From: Macropodus opercularis
Lineage: Eukaryota > Chordata > Actinopteri > Anabantiformes > Osphronemidae
NCBI GenBank assembly: GCA_030770545.1
Contig: CM061090.1
Coordinates: 16,526,501-16,590,500, forward strand
Length of the DNA: 64,000 nucleotides
Direction of reading: 5' to 3'
The notes beneath the pieces are model-generated. The model had not been told where the DNA came from, did no database searches, and saw only the letters and a program-made list of their open reading frames with translations. Position numbers and translations under genes: made by a program. Below are positions 12,201 through 24,200 of this stretch, piece after piece. Every line of letters starts with the position of its first letter. Position 1 is the stretch's first letter.

Positions 12201-15200
12201 CTCAGTTGTGGTTGTTGTCGTCTCAGTTGTGGTTGTTGTGGGTGCCTTAGTTGTAGTTGTTGTTGCTTCAGTTGTGGTTGTTGTGGGTGCCTCAGTTGTA
12301 GTCGTTGTTGCTTCAGTTGTGGTTGTGGTTGCTTCAGTTGTGGTAGTTGTTGTCTGTTCAGTTGTGGTTGTTGTGGGTGCCTCAGTTGTAGTCGTTGTTA
12401 CTTCAGTTGTGGTTGTTGTGGGTGCCTCAGTTGTGGGTGCCGTAGTTGTAGTTGTTGTTGCTTCTGTTGTAATTGTTGCAGGTACCTCGGTTGTAGTCAT
12501 TATCACTTCAGTTGTGGTTGTTGTGGGTTCCTCAGTTGTAGTCATTGTCACTTCAGTTGTGGTTGTTGTTGCTTCAGTTGTGGTTGTTGTCGTCTCAGTT
12601 GTGGTTGTTGTGGGTGCCTCAGTTGTAGTTGTTGTCGGTTCAGTTTTGGTTGTTGTTTCTTCAGTTGTAGTTGTTGTTGCTTCAGTTGTTGTTGTGGATA
12701 TCTTAGTTGTAGTTGTAGTGGGTGCCTCTGTTGTAGTTGTTGTTGCTTCTGTTGTAGTCGTTGTAGGTGCCTCGGTTGTGGTTGTTGTTCCTTCAGTTGT
12801 AGTTGTTGAGGGTGTCTCAGTTGTAGTCGTGGTTGCTTCAGTTGTGGTTGTTGTGGGTGCCTCAGTTGTAGTTGTTGTTGCTTCAGTTGTGGTTGTTGAG
12901 GGTGCCTCAGTTGTAGTCGTGGTTGCTTCAGTTGTGGTTTTTGTGGGTGCCTCAGTTGTAGTCGTTGTTGCTTCAGTTGTGGTTGTTGTGGCTGCCTCAA
13001 TTGTGGTCATTGTTGCTTCAGTTGTGGTTGTTGTTGTCGCCTCATTTGTGGTTGTTGTGGGTGCCTCAGTTGTAGTCGTTGTTACTTCAGTTGTGGTTGT
13101 TGTGGGTGCCTCAGTTGTAGTCGTTGTCGCTTCAGTTGTGGTTGTTGTTGCTTCAGTTGTGGGTGCCGTAGTTGTAGTTGTTGTTGCTTCTGTTGTGGTT
13201 GTTGTCGTCTCAGTTGTGGTTCTTGTGGGTGCCTCAGTTGTAGTCATTGTTGCTTCTGTTGTAGTTGTTGTAGGTGCCTCAGTTGTAGTTGTTGTCGGTT
13301 CAGTTGTGGTTGTTGTTCCTTCAATTGTAGTTGTTGTTGCTTCAGTTGTTGTTGTGGATATCTTAGTTGTAGTTGTAGTGGGTGCCTCTGTTGTAGTTGT
13401 TGTTGCTTCTGTTGTAGTTGTTGTAGGTACCTCAGTTGTAGTTGTTGTTGCTTCTGTTGTAGTTTCAGTGGGTGCCTCTGTTGTAGTTGTTGTTGCCTCA
13501 GTTGTGGTTGTTGTTGCTTCAGTTGTGGTTGTTGAGGGTGTCTCAGTTGTAGTCGTGGTTGCTTCAGTTGTGGTTGTTGTGGATGCTTCAGCTGTAGTTG
13601 TAGTGGGTGCCTCTGTTGTAGTAGTTGTTGCCTCAGTTGTGGTTGTTGTGGGTGCCTCAGTTGTAGTTGTTGTTGCTTCAGTTGTGGTTGTTGAGGGTGC
13701 CTCAGTTGTAGTCGTGGTTGCTTCAGTTGTGGTTTTTGTGGGTGCCTCAGTTGTAGTCGTTGTTGCTTCAGTTGTGGTTGTTGTGGCTGCCTCCATTGTG
13801 GTCATTGTTGCTTCAGTTGTGGTTGTTGTTGTCGCCTCATTTGTGGTTGTTGTGGGTGCCTCAGTTGTAGTCGTTGTTACTTCAGTTGTGGTTGTTGTGG
13901 GTGCCTCAGTTGTAGTCGTTGTCGCTTCAGTTGTGGTTGTTGTTGCTTCAGTTGTGGGTGCCGTAGTTGTAGTTGTTGTTGCTTCTGTTGTGGTTGTTGT
14001 CGTCTCAGTTGTGGTTCTTGTGGGTGCCTCAGTTGTAGTCATTGTTGCTTCTGTTGTAGTTGTTGTAGGTGCCTCAGTTGTAGTTGTTGTCGGTTCAGTT
14101 GTGGTTGTTGTTCCTTCAATTGTAGTTGTTGTTGCTTCAGTTGTTGTTGTGGATATCTTAGTTGTAGTTGTAGTGGGTGCCTCTGTTGTAGTTGTTGTTG
14201 CTTCTGTTGTAGTTGTTGTAGGTACCTCAGTTGTAGTTGTTGTTGCTTCTGTTGTAGTTTCAGTGGGTGCCTCTGTTGTAGTTGTTGTTGCCTCAGTTGT
14301 GGTTGTTGTTGCTTCAGTTGTGGTTGTTGAGGGTGTCTCAGTTGTAGTCGTGGTTGCTTCAGTTGTGGTTGTTGTGGATGCTTCAGCTGTAGTTGTAGTG
14401 GGTGCCTCTGTTGTAGTAGTTGTTGCCTCAGTTGTGGTTGTTGTGGGTGCCTCAGTTGTAGTTGTTGTTGCTTCAGTTGTGGTTGTTGAGGGTGCCTCAG
14501 TTGTAGTCGTGGTTGCTTCAGTTGTGGTTTTTGTGGGTGCCTCAGTTGTAGTCGTTGTTGCTTCAGTTGTGGTTGTTGTGGCTGCCTCAATTGTGGTCAT
14601 TGTTGCTTCAGTTGTGGTTGTTGTTGTCGCCTCATTTGTGGTTGTTGTGGGTGCCTCAGTTGTAGTCGTTGTTACTTCAGTTGTGGTTGTTGTGGGTGCC
14701 TCAGTTGTAGTCGTTGTCGCTTCAGTTGTGGTTGTTGTTGCTTCAGTTGTGGGTGCCGTAGTTGTAGTTGTTGTTGCTTCTGTTGTGGTTGTTGTCGTCT
14801 CAGTTGTGGTTCTTGTGGGTGCCTCAGTTGTAGTCATTGTTGCTTCTGTTGTAGTTGTTGTAGGTGCCTCAGTTGTAGTTGTTGGCGGTTCAGTTGTGGT
14901 TGTTGTTCCTTCAATTGTAGTTGTTGTTGCTTCAGTTGTTGTTGTGGATATCTTAGTTGTAGTTGTAGTGGGTGCCTCTGTTGTAGTTGTTGTTGCTTCT
15001 GTTGTAGTTGTTGTAGGTACCTCAGTTGTAGTTGTTGTTGCTTCTGTTGTAGTTTCAGTGGGTGCCTCTGTTGTAGTTGTTGTTGCCTCAGTTGTGGGTG
15101 CCTCTGTTGTAGTTGTTGTTGCCTCAGTTGTGGTTGTTGTGGGTGCCTCGGTGGTAGTTGTTTTCACTTCAGTTGTAGTTGTAGTAAGTTCCTCACTTGT

Positions 15201-18200
15201 AGTTGTGGTTGCTTCAGTTGTGGTTGTTGTGGGTGCCTCAGTTGTAGTTGTTGTTTCTTCCGTTGTAGTTGTTGTAGGTGCCTCGGTTGTAGTCATTGTC
15301 GCTTCAGTTGTGGTTGTTGTAGGTGCCTCGGTTGTAGTCGTTGTCACTTCAGTTGTGGGTGCCGTAGTTGTAGTTGTTGTTGCTTCACTTGTGGTTGCTG
15401 TGGGTGCCTCACTTGTAGTCGTTGTTGCAGGTGCCTCGGTTGTAGTCGTTGTCACTTCAGTTGTAGTTGTAGTAAGTTCCTCAGTTGTAGTCGTGGTTGC
15501 TTCAGTTGTGGTTGTTGTGGGTGCCTCAGTTGTAGTTGTTGTTTCTTCCGTTGTAGTTGTTGTAGGTGCCTCGGTTGTAGTCATTGTCGCTTCAGTTGTG
15601 GTTGTTGTAGGTGCCTCGGTTGTAGTCGTTGTCACTTCAGTTGTAGTTGTAGTAAGTTCCTCAGTTGTGGTCGTTGTTGCTTCAGTTGTAGTTGTTGTTG
15701 TTGCTTCAGTTGTGGTTGTTGTGGGTGCCTCAGTTGTAGTCGTAGTTGCTTCATTTGTAGTTGTGGGTGCTTCAGTTGTAAGTGCAGTAGTTGTGGTTGT
15801 TGTTGCTTCAGTTGTAGTTGTAGCAAGTTCCTCAGTTGTGGTCGTTGTTGCTTCAGTTGCAGTTGTTGTTACTTCAGTTGTGGTTGTTGAGGGTGCCTGA
15901 GTTGTAGTTGTTGTCACTACAGTAGTGGTTGTTGTGGGTGCCTCAGTTGTAGTCGTTGTTGCTTCAGTTGTGGTTGTTGTGGGTGCCTCTGTTGTAGTCG
16001 TAGTTTCTTCATTTGTAGTTGTGGGTGCTTCAGTTGTAAGTGCAGTAGTTGTGGTTGTTGTTGCTTCAGTTGTGGTTGTTGTGGGTGCCTCAGTTGTAGT
16101 CGTTGTCGCTTCAGTTGTGGTTGTTGTTGTTGCTTCAGTCGTGGTTGTTGTGAGTGCCTCAGTTGTAGTCGTTGTTGCCTCAGTTGTGGTTAATGTGGGT
16201 GCCTCAGTTGTAGTTGTTGTTGCCTCAGTTGTTACACTTGAAACTGTGAGTGAGTTAAACAACAAAAGGACATAAATATATACATATAAATACAGTCTTT
16301 GGTTTAATGTGTGGATTTTTGAAACCTACTACTGGCCTTACACATTACTTACATATGTCATTCACCGTGATGGAGCTGGGTTCAATTTCAAAGCCAGTGA
16401 CAGTTGAAGATGCGTTGATCAAAACATCAGCAATCTGATTGTCACTAGGAACAGATGCGTTGTTGAAGGTAATGGAAAAGGTGTTGACGACTGATCCAGT
16501 GCTGCAAAAGGGGAACCAAAAATGTTATGTTAAAAATGATATTGAGGCCATTAATGTTAAAATATTCAAAAAAGTAATAGGTAAATACCTGTATTTTACA
16601 ATGCTCATATTAATAAATGTCTTGAATTTCTCTCTGTAAAAAGGTTCAAGCTGTATGATAAAAGAGAAATAATTTTAACATGTTACCTTTGATTTATTTT
16701 TTGTACTGGCTCAGTGTCACTAACATAAAAGACAGAACATAAAAGAACATTGTGTAGTAACAAGTGGTATCCTAACAGTGAGACTTACCTGTGATGTTAT
16801 CATTGTAGTTCGTTCTTTAAAAGGTGTAGATGATGGATTAATTAAATCAGTTGTAAATGTATCTGAGGGAGATCTGAAAGTCACGAATCTTGTTGCAATT
16901 CCAGGTTTTGTAGTTGTTGCAGTTGTTAATGCTTCAGTCGTAATTGTTGTTAGTTCAGTTGTGGTTGTTGTGGCTGCCTCAGTTGTAGTTATAGTTGCTT
17001 CAGTTGTAGTTGTTGTTCCTTCAGTTGTAGTTGTTGTTGCTTCCGTTGTGGTTGTTCTGGGTTCCTCGGTTGTAGTCGTTGTTTTATCAGCTGTGGGTGC
17101 CTCATTTGTAATTGTTGATGCTTCAGTTGTACTTGTTGTCGCTTCAGTGGTAGTTGTTGTTACTAGTGTAGTAAATGTTGTTGCTTCAGTTGTGGTTGTT
17201 GTGGGTGCCTCAGTTGTAGTCGTTGTTGCTTCAGTTGTGGTTGTGGTTGCTTCAGTTGTGGTTGTTGTGGCTGCCTCAATTGTGGTCATTGTTGCTTCAG
17301 TTGTGGGTGCTGTAGTTGTAGTTGTTGTCGCTTCAGTTGTGGTTGTTGTTGTCGCCTCAGTTGTGGTTGTTGTGGGTGCCTCAGTTGTAGTCGTTGTTAC
17401 TTCAGTTGTGGTTGTTGTGGGTGCCTCAGTTGTAGTCGTTGTTACTTCAGTTGTGGTTGTTGTGGGTGCCTCAGTTGTGGGTGCCGTAGTTGTAGTTGTT
17501 GTTGCTTCTGTTGTAATTGTTGCAGGTACCTCGGTTGTAGTCTTTATCACTTCAGTTGTGGTTGTTGTGGGTACCTCAGTTGTAGTCGTTGTCGCTTCAG
17601 TTGTGGTTGTTGTTGCTTCAGTTGCGGGTGCCGTAGTTGTAGTTGTTGTTGCTTCTGTTGTGGTTGTTGTCGTCTCAGTTGTAGTCGTTGTTGCTTCTGT
17701 TGTAGTTGTTGTAGGTGCCTCAGTTGTAGTTGTTGTCGGTTCAGTTTTGGTTGTTGTTCCTTCAGTTGTAGTTGTTGTTGCTTCAGTTGTTGTTGTGGAT
17801 ATCTTAGTTGTAGTTGTAGTGGGTGCCTCTGTTGTAGTTGTTGTTGCTTCTGTTGTAGTCGTTGTAGGTGCCTCGGTTGTAGTTGTTGTCGGTTCAGTTG
17901 TGGTTGTTGTTCCTTCAGTTGTAGTTGTTGAGGGTGTCTCAGTTGTAGTCGTGGTTGCTTCAGTTGTGGTTGTTGTAGATGCTTCAGCTGTAGTTGTAGT
18001 GGGTGCCTCTGTTGTAGTAGTTGTTGCCTCAGTTGTGGTTGTTGTGGGTACCTCAGTTGTAGTCGTTGTCGCTTCAGTTGTGGTTGTTGTTGCTTCAGTT
18101 GTGGGTGCCGCAGTTGTAGTTGTTGTTGCTTCTGTTGTGGTTGTTGTCGTCTCAGTTGTGGTTGTTGTGGGTGCCTCAGTTGTAGTCGTTGTTGCTTCTG

Positions 18201-21200
18201 TTGTAGTTGTTGTAGGTGCCTCAGTTGTAGTTGTTGTCGGTTCAGTTGTGGTTGTTGTTCCTTCAGTTGTAGTTGTTGTTGCTTCAGTTGTTGTTGTGGA
18301 TATCTTAGTTGTAGTTGTAGTGGGTGCCTCTGTTGTAGTTGTTGTTGCTTCTGTTTTAGTTGTAGTGGGTGCCTCTGTTGTAGTTGTTGTTGCCTCAGTT
18401 GTGGTTGTTTTCGGTTCAGTTGTGGTTGTGGTTGCTTCAGTTGTGGTTGTTGTTGTCGCCTCAGTTGTGGTTGTTGTGGGTGCCTCAGTTGTAGTCGTTG
18501 TTACTTCAGTTGTGGTTGTTGTGGGTGCCTCAGTTATGGGTGCCGTAGTTGTAGTTGTTGTTGCTTCTGTTGTAATTGTTGCAGGTACCTCGGTTGTAGT
18601 CATTATCGCTTCAGTTGTGGTTGTTGTTGCTTCAGTTGTGGTTGTTGTCGTCTCAGTTGTGGTTGTTGTGGGTGCCTCAGTTGTAGTTGTTGTCGGTTCA
18701 GTTTTGGTTGTTGTTTCTTCAGTTGTAGTTGTTGTTGCTTCAGTTGTTGTTGTGGATATCTTAGTTGTAGTTGTAGTGGGTGCCTCTGTTGTAGTTGTTG
18801 TTGCTTCTGTTGTAGTCGTTGTAGGTGCCTCGGTTGTGGTTGTTGTTCCTTCAGTTGTAGTTGTTGAGGGTGTCTCAGTTGTAGTCGTGGTTGCTTCAGT
18901 TGTGGTTGTTGTGGGTGCCTCAGTTGTAGTTGTTGTTGCTTCAGTTGTGGTTGTTGAGGGTGCCTCAGTTGTAGTCGTGGTTGCTTCAGTTGTGGTTTTT
19001 GTGGGTGCCTCAGTTGTAGTCGTTGTTGCTTCAGTTGTGGTTGTTGTGGCTGCCTCAATTGTGGTCATTGTTGCTTCAGTTGTGGTTGTTGTTGTCGCCT
19101 CATTTGTGGTTGTTGTGGGTGCCTCAGTTGTAGTCGTTGTTACTTCAGTTGTGGTTGTTGAGGGTGCCTCAGTTGTAGTCGTGGTTGCTTCAGTTGTGGT
19201 TTTTGTGGGTGCCTCAGTTGTAGTTGTAGTGGGTGCCTCTGTTGTAGTTGTTGTTGCCTCAGTTGTGGTTGTTGTTGCTTCAGTTGTGGTTGTTGAGGGT
19301 GCCTCAGTTGTAGTCGTGGTTGCTTCAGTTGTGGTTGTTGTCGCCTCAGATGTGGTTGTTGTGGGTGCCTCAGTTGTAGTCGTTGTTACTTCAGTTGTGG
19401 TTGTTGTGGGTGCCTCAGTTGTGGGTGCCGTAGTTGTTGTTGCTTCTGTTGTGGTTGTTGTCGTCTCAGTTGTGGTTGTTGTGGGTGCCTCAGTTGTAGT
19501 CGTTGTTACTTCAGTTGTGGTTGTTGTGGGTGCCTCAGTTGTGGGTGCCGTAGTTGTAGTTGTTGTTGCTTCTGTTGTAATTGTTGCAGGTACCTCGGTT
19601 GTAGTCATTATCGCTTCAGTTGTGGTTGTTGTTGCTTCAGTTGTGGTTGTTGTCGTCTCAGTTGTGGTTGTTGTGGGTGCCTCAGTTGTAGTTGTTGTCG
19701 GTTCAGTTTTGGTTGTTGTTTCTTCAGTTGTAGTTGTTGTTGCTTCAGTTGTTGTTGTGGATATCTTAGTTGTAGTTGTAGTGGGTGCCTCTGTTGTAGT
19801 TGTTGTTGCTTCTGTTGTAGTCGTTGTAGGTGCCTCGGTTGTGGTTGTTGTTCCTTCAGTTGTAGTTGTTGAGGGTGTCTCAGTTGTAGTCGTGGTTGCT
19901 TCAGTTGTGGTTGTTGTGGGTGCCTCAGTTGTAGTTGTTGTTGCTTCAGTTGTGGTTGTTGAGGGTGCCTCAGTTGTAGTCGTGGTTGCTTCAGTTGTGG
20001 TTTTTGTGGGTGCCTCAGTTGTAGTCGTTGTTGCTTCAGTTGTGGTTGTTGTGGCTGCCTCAATTGTGGTCATTGTTGCTTCAGTTGTGGTTGTTGTTGT
20101 CGCCTCATTTGTGGTTGTTGTGGGTGCCTCAGTTGTAGTCGTTGTTACTTCAGTTGTGGTTGTTGAGGGTGCCTCAGTTGTAGTCGTGGTTGCTTCAGTT
20201 GTGGTTTTTGTGGGTGCCTCAGTTGTAGTTGTAGTGGGTGCCTCTGTTGTAGTTGTTGTTGCCTCAGTTGTGGTTGTTGTTGCTTCAGTTGTGGTTGTTG
20301 AGGGTGCCTCAGTTGTAGTCGTGGTTGCTTCAGTTGTGGTTGTTGTCGCCTCAGATGTGGTTGTTGTGGGTGCCTCAGTTGTAGTCGTTGTTACTTCAGT
20401 TGTGGTTGTTGTGGGTGCCTCAGTTGTGGGTGCCGTAGTTGTTGTTGCTTCTGTTGTGGTTGTTGTCGTCTCAGTTGTGGTTGTTGTGGGTGCCTCAGTT
20501 GTAGTCGTTGTTACTTCAGTTGTGGTTGTTGTGGGTGCCTCAGTTGTGGGTGCCGTAGTTGTAGTTGTTGTTGCTTCTGTTGTAATTGTTGCAGGTACCT
20601 CGGTTGTAGTCATTATTGCTTCAGTTGTGGTTGTTGTGGGTACCTCAGTTGTAGTCGTTGTCGCTTCAGTTGTGGTTGTTGTTGCTTCAGTTGTGGGTGC
20701 CTCAGTTGTAGTCGTTGTTGCTTCTGTTGTAGTTGTTGTTGCTTCAGTTGTAGTTGTTGTCGCCTCAGTTGTGGTTGTTGTGGGTGCCTCAGTTGTAGTC
20801 GTTGTTGCTTCTGTTGTAGTTGTTGTTGCTTCAGTTGTAGTTGTTGTCGCCTCAGTTGTGGTTGTTGTGGTTGCCTCAGTTGTAGTCGTTGTTGCTTCAG
20901 TCGTGGTTGTTGTGGGTTCCTCACTTGTAGTCGTTGTTGCCTCAGTTGTGGTTGTTGTCGTCTCAGTTGTGGTTGTTGTGGGTGCCTTAGTTGTAGTTGT
21001 TGTTGCTTCAGTTGTGGTTGTTGTGGGTGCCTCAGTTGTAGTCGTTGTTGCTTCAGTTGTGGTTGTGGTTGCTTCAGTTGTGGTAGTTGTTGTCGGTTCA
21101 GTTGTGGTTGTTGTGGGTGCCTCAGTTGTGGGTGCCGTAGTTGTAGTTGTTGTTGCTTCTGTTGTAATTGTTGCAGGTACCTCGGTTGTAGTCATTATCA

Positions 21201-24200
21201 CTTCAGTTGTGGTTGTTGTGGGTACCTCAGTTGTAGTCATTGTCACTTCAGATGTGGTTGTTGTTGCTTCAGTTGTGGGTGCCGTAGTTGTAGTTGTTGT
21301 TGCTTCTGTTGTTGTTGTGGATATCTTAGTTGTAGTTGTAGTGGGTGCCTCTGTTGTAGTTGTTGTTGCTTTTGTTGTAGTCGTTGTAGGTGCCTCGGTT
21401 GTAGTTGTTGTCGGTTCAGTTGTGGTTGTTGTTCCTTCAGTTGTAGTTGTTGAGGGTGTCTCAGTTGTAGTCGTGGTTGCTTCAGTTGTGGTTGTTGTGG
21501 ATGCTTCAGCTGTAGTTGTAGTGGGTGCCTCTGTTGTAGTTGTTGTTGCTTTTGTTGTAGTCGTTGTAGGTGCCTCGGTTGTAGTTGTTGTCGGTTCAGT
21601 TGTAGTAGTTGTTGCCTCAGTTGTGGTTGTTGTGGGTGCCTCAGTTGTAGTCGTTGTTGCTTCAGTTGTGGTTGTTGTGGCTGCCTCAATTGTGGTCATT
21701 GTTGCTTCAGTTGTGGTTGTTGTTGTCGCCTCAGTTGTGGTTGTTGTGGGTGCCTCAGTTGTAGTCGTTGTTACTTCAGTTGTGGTTGTTGTGGGTGCCT
21801 CAGTTGTAGTCGTTGTTGCTTTTGTTGTAGTCGTTGTAGGTGCCTCGGTTGTAGTTGTTGTCGGTTCAGTTGTAGTAGTTGTTGCCTCAGTTGTGGTTGT
21901 TGTGGGTGCCTCAGTTGTAGTCGTTGTTGCTTCAGTTGTGGTTGTTGTGGCTGCCTCAATTGTGGTCATTGTTGCTTCAGTTGTGGTTGTTGTTGTCGCC
22001 TCAGTTGTGGTTGTTGTGGGTGCCTCAGTTGTAGTCGTTGTTACTTCAGTTGTGGTTGTTGTGGGTGCCTCAGTTGTAGTCGTTGTCGCTTCTGTTGTGG
22101 TTGTTGTCGTCTCAGTTGTGGTTCTTGTGGGTGCCTCAGTTGTAGTCATTGTTGCTTCTGTTGTAGTTGTTGTAGGTGCCTCAGTTGTAGTTGTTGTCGG
22201 TTCAGTTGTGGTTGTTGTTCCTTCAATTGTAGTTGTTGTTGCTTCAGTTGTTGTTGTGGATATCTTAGTTGTAGTTGTAGTGGGTGCCTCTGTTGTAGTT
22301 GTTGTTGCTTCTGTTGTAGTTGTTGTAGGTACCTCAGTTGTAGTTGTTGTTGCTTCTGTTGTAGTTTCAGTGGGTGCCTCTGTTGTAGTTGTTGTTGCCT
22401 CAGTTGTGGTTGTTGTTGCTTCAGTTGTGGTTGTTGAGGGTGTCTCAGTTGTAGTCGTGGTTGCTTCAGTTGTGGTTGTTGTGGATGCTTCAGCTGTAGT
22501 TGTAGTGGGTGCCTCTGTTGTAGTAGTTGTTGCCTCAGTTGTGGTTGTTGTGGGTGCCTCAGTTGTAGTTGTTGTTGCTTCAGTTGTGGTTGTTGAGGGT
22601 GCCTCAGTTGTAGTCGTGGTTGCTTCAGTTGTGGTTTTTGTGGGTGCCTCAGTTGTAGTCGTTGTTGCTTCAGTTGTGGTTGTTGTGGCTGCCTCAATTG
22701 TGGTCATTGTTGCTTCAGTTGTGGTTGTTGTTGTCGCCTCATTTGTGGTTGTTGTGGGTGCCTCAGTTGTAGTCGTTGTTACTTCAGTTGTGGTTGTTGT
22801 GGGTGCCTCAGTTGTAGTCGTTGTCGCTTCAGTTGTGGTTGTTGTTGCTTCAGTTGTGGGTGCCGTAGTTGTAGTTGTTGTTGCTTCTGTTGTGGTTGTT
22901 GTCGTCTCAGTTGTGGTTCTTGTGGGTGCCTCAGTTGTAGTCATTGTTGCTTCTGTTGTAGTTGTTGTAGGTGCCTCAGTTGTAGTTGTTGGCGGTTCAG
23001 TTGTGGTTGTTGTTCCTTCAATTGTAGTTGTTGTTGCTTCAGTTGTTGTTGTGGATATCTTAGTTGTAGTTGTAGTGGGTGCCTCTGTTGTAGTTGTTGT
23101 TGCTTCTGTTGTAGTTGTTGTAGGTACCTCAGTTGTAGTTGTTGTTGCTTCTGTTGTAGTTGTAGTGGGTGCCTCTGTTGTAGTTGTTGTTGCCTCAGTT
23201 GTGGTTGTTGTTGCTTCAGTTGTGGTTGTTGAGGGTGTCTCAGTTGTAGTCGTGGTTGCTTCAGTTGTGGTTGTTGTGGATGCTTCAGCTGTAGTTGTAG
23301 TGGGTGCCTCTGTTGTAGTAGTTGTTGCCTCAGTTGTGGTTGTTGTGGGTGCCTCAGTTGTAGTTGTAGTGGGTGCCTCTGTTGTAGTTGTTGTTGCCTC
23401 AGTTGTGGTTGTTGTGGGTGCCTCGGTGGTAGTTGTTGTCGGTTCAGTTGTGGTTGTTGTTGCTTCAGTTGTGGGTGCCTCAGTTGTAGTCGTTGTTGCT
23501 TCAGTTGTAGTTGTTGCTTCAGTTGTGGTTGTGGTTGCTTCAGTTGTGGTTGTTGTTGTCGCCTCAGTTGTGGTTGTTGTGGGTGCCTCACTTGTAGTCG
23601 TTGTTGCCTCAGTTGTGGTTGTTGTGGGTGCCTCAGTTGTAGTCGTTGTTGCATCAGTTGTGGTTGTTGTTTCCTCAGTTGTGGTTGTTGTCGCCTCAGT
23701 TGTGGTTGTTGTGGGTGCCTCAGTTGTAGTCGTTGTTGCTTCAGTTGTAGATGTTGTCGCTTTAGTTTTGGTTGTTGTGGGTGCCTCACTTGTAGTCGTT
23801 GTTGCCTCAGTTGTGGTTGATGTGGGTGCCTCAGTTGTAGTTGTTGTCGCCACAGTTGTGGTTGTTGTGGGTGCCTCAGTTGTAGTCGTTGTTGCCTCAG
23901 TTGTGGTTGTTGTCGCCTCACTTGTGGTTGTTGTGGGTACCTCAGTTGTAGTCGCTGTTGCTTCAGTTGTAGTTGTTGTTGCCTCAGTTGTAGTCGTTGT
24001 TGCCTCAGTTGTGGTTGTTGTCGCCTCAGTTGTGGTTGTTGTGGGTGCCTCAGTTGTAGTCGTTGTTGCCTCAGTTGTGGTTGTTGTCGCCTCAGTTGTG
24101 GTTGTTGTGGGTGCCTCAGTTGTAGTTGTCGTTGCTTCAGTTGTAGTCGTTAGTGCATCAGTTGTGGTTGTTGTTGCCTTAGTTGTGGTTGTTGTCGCCT

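Larger units (their letters stand above)
16190..17212. repeat. 7,042-bp module duplication, right copy (SEA 1 block)
   Basis: From about 16190 to 17212 this matches 9148-10170 base for base at an offset of 7,042, including three introns and both small SEA exons. Differences seen: T at 9464 versus A at 16506 (intron), A at 9859 versus G at 16901 (Ser to Pro in TTK-S/P-GIATR), T at 17549 has no part in this block, and a G/A difference near 9155/16193. The homologous stretch ends where exon 2 and exon 5 diverge inside the repeats. Confidence 0.9.
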
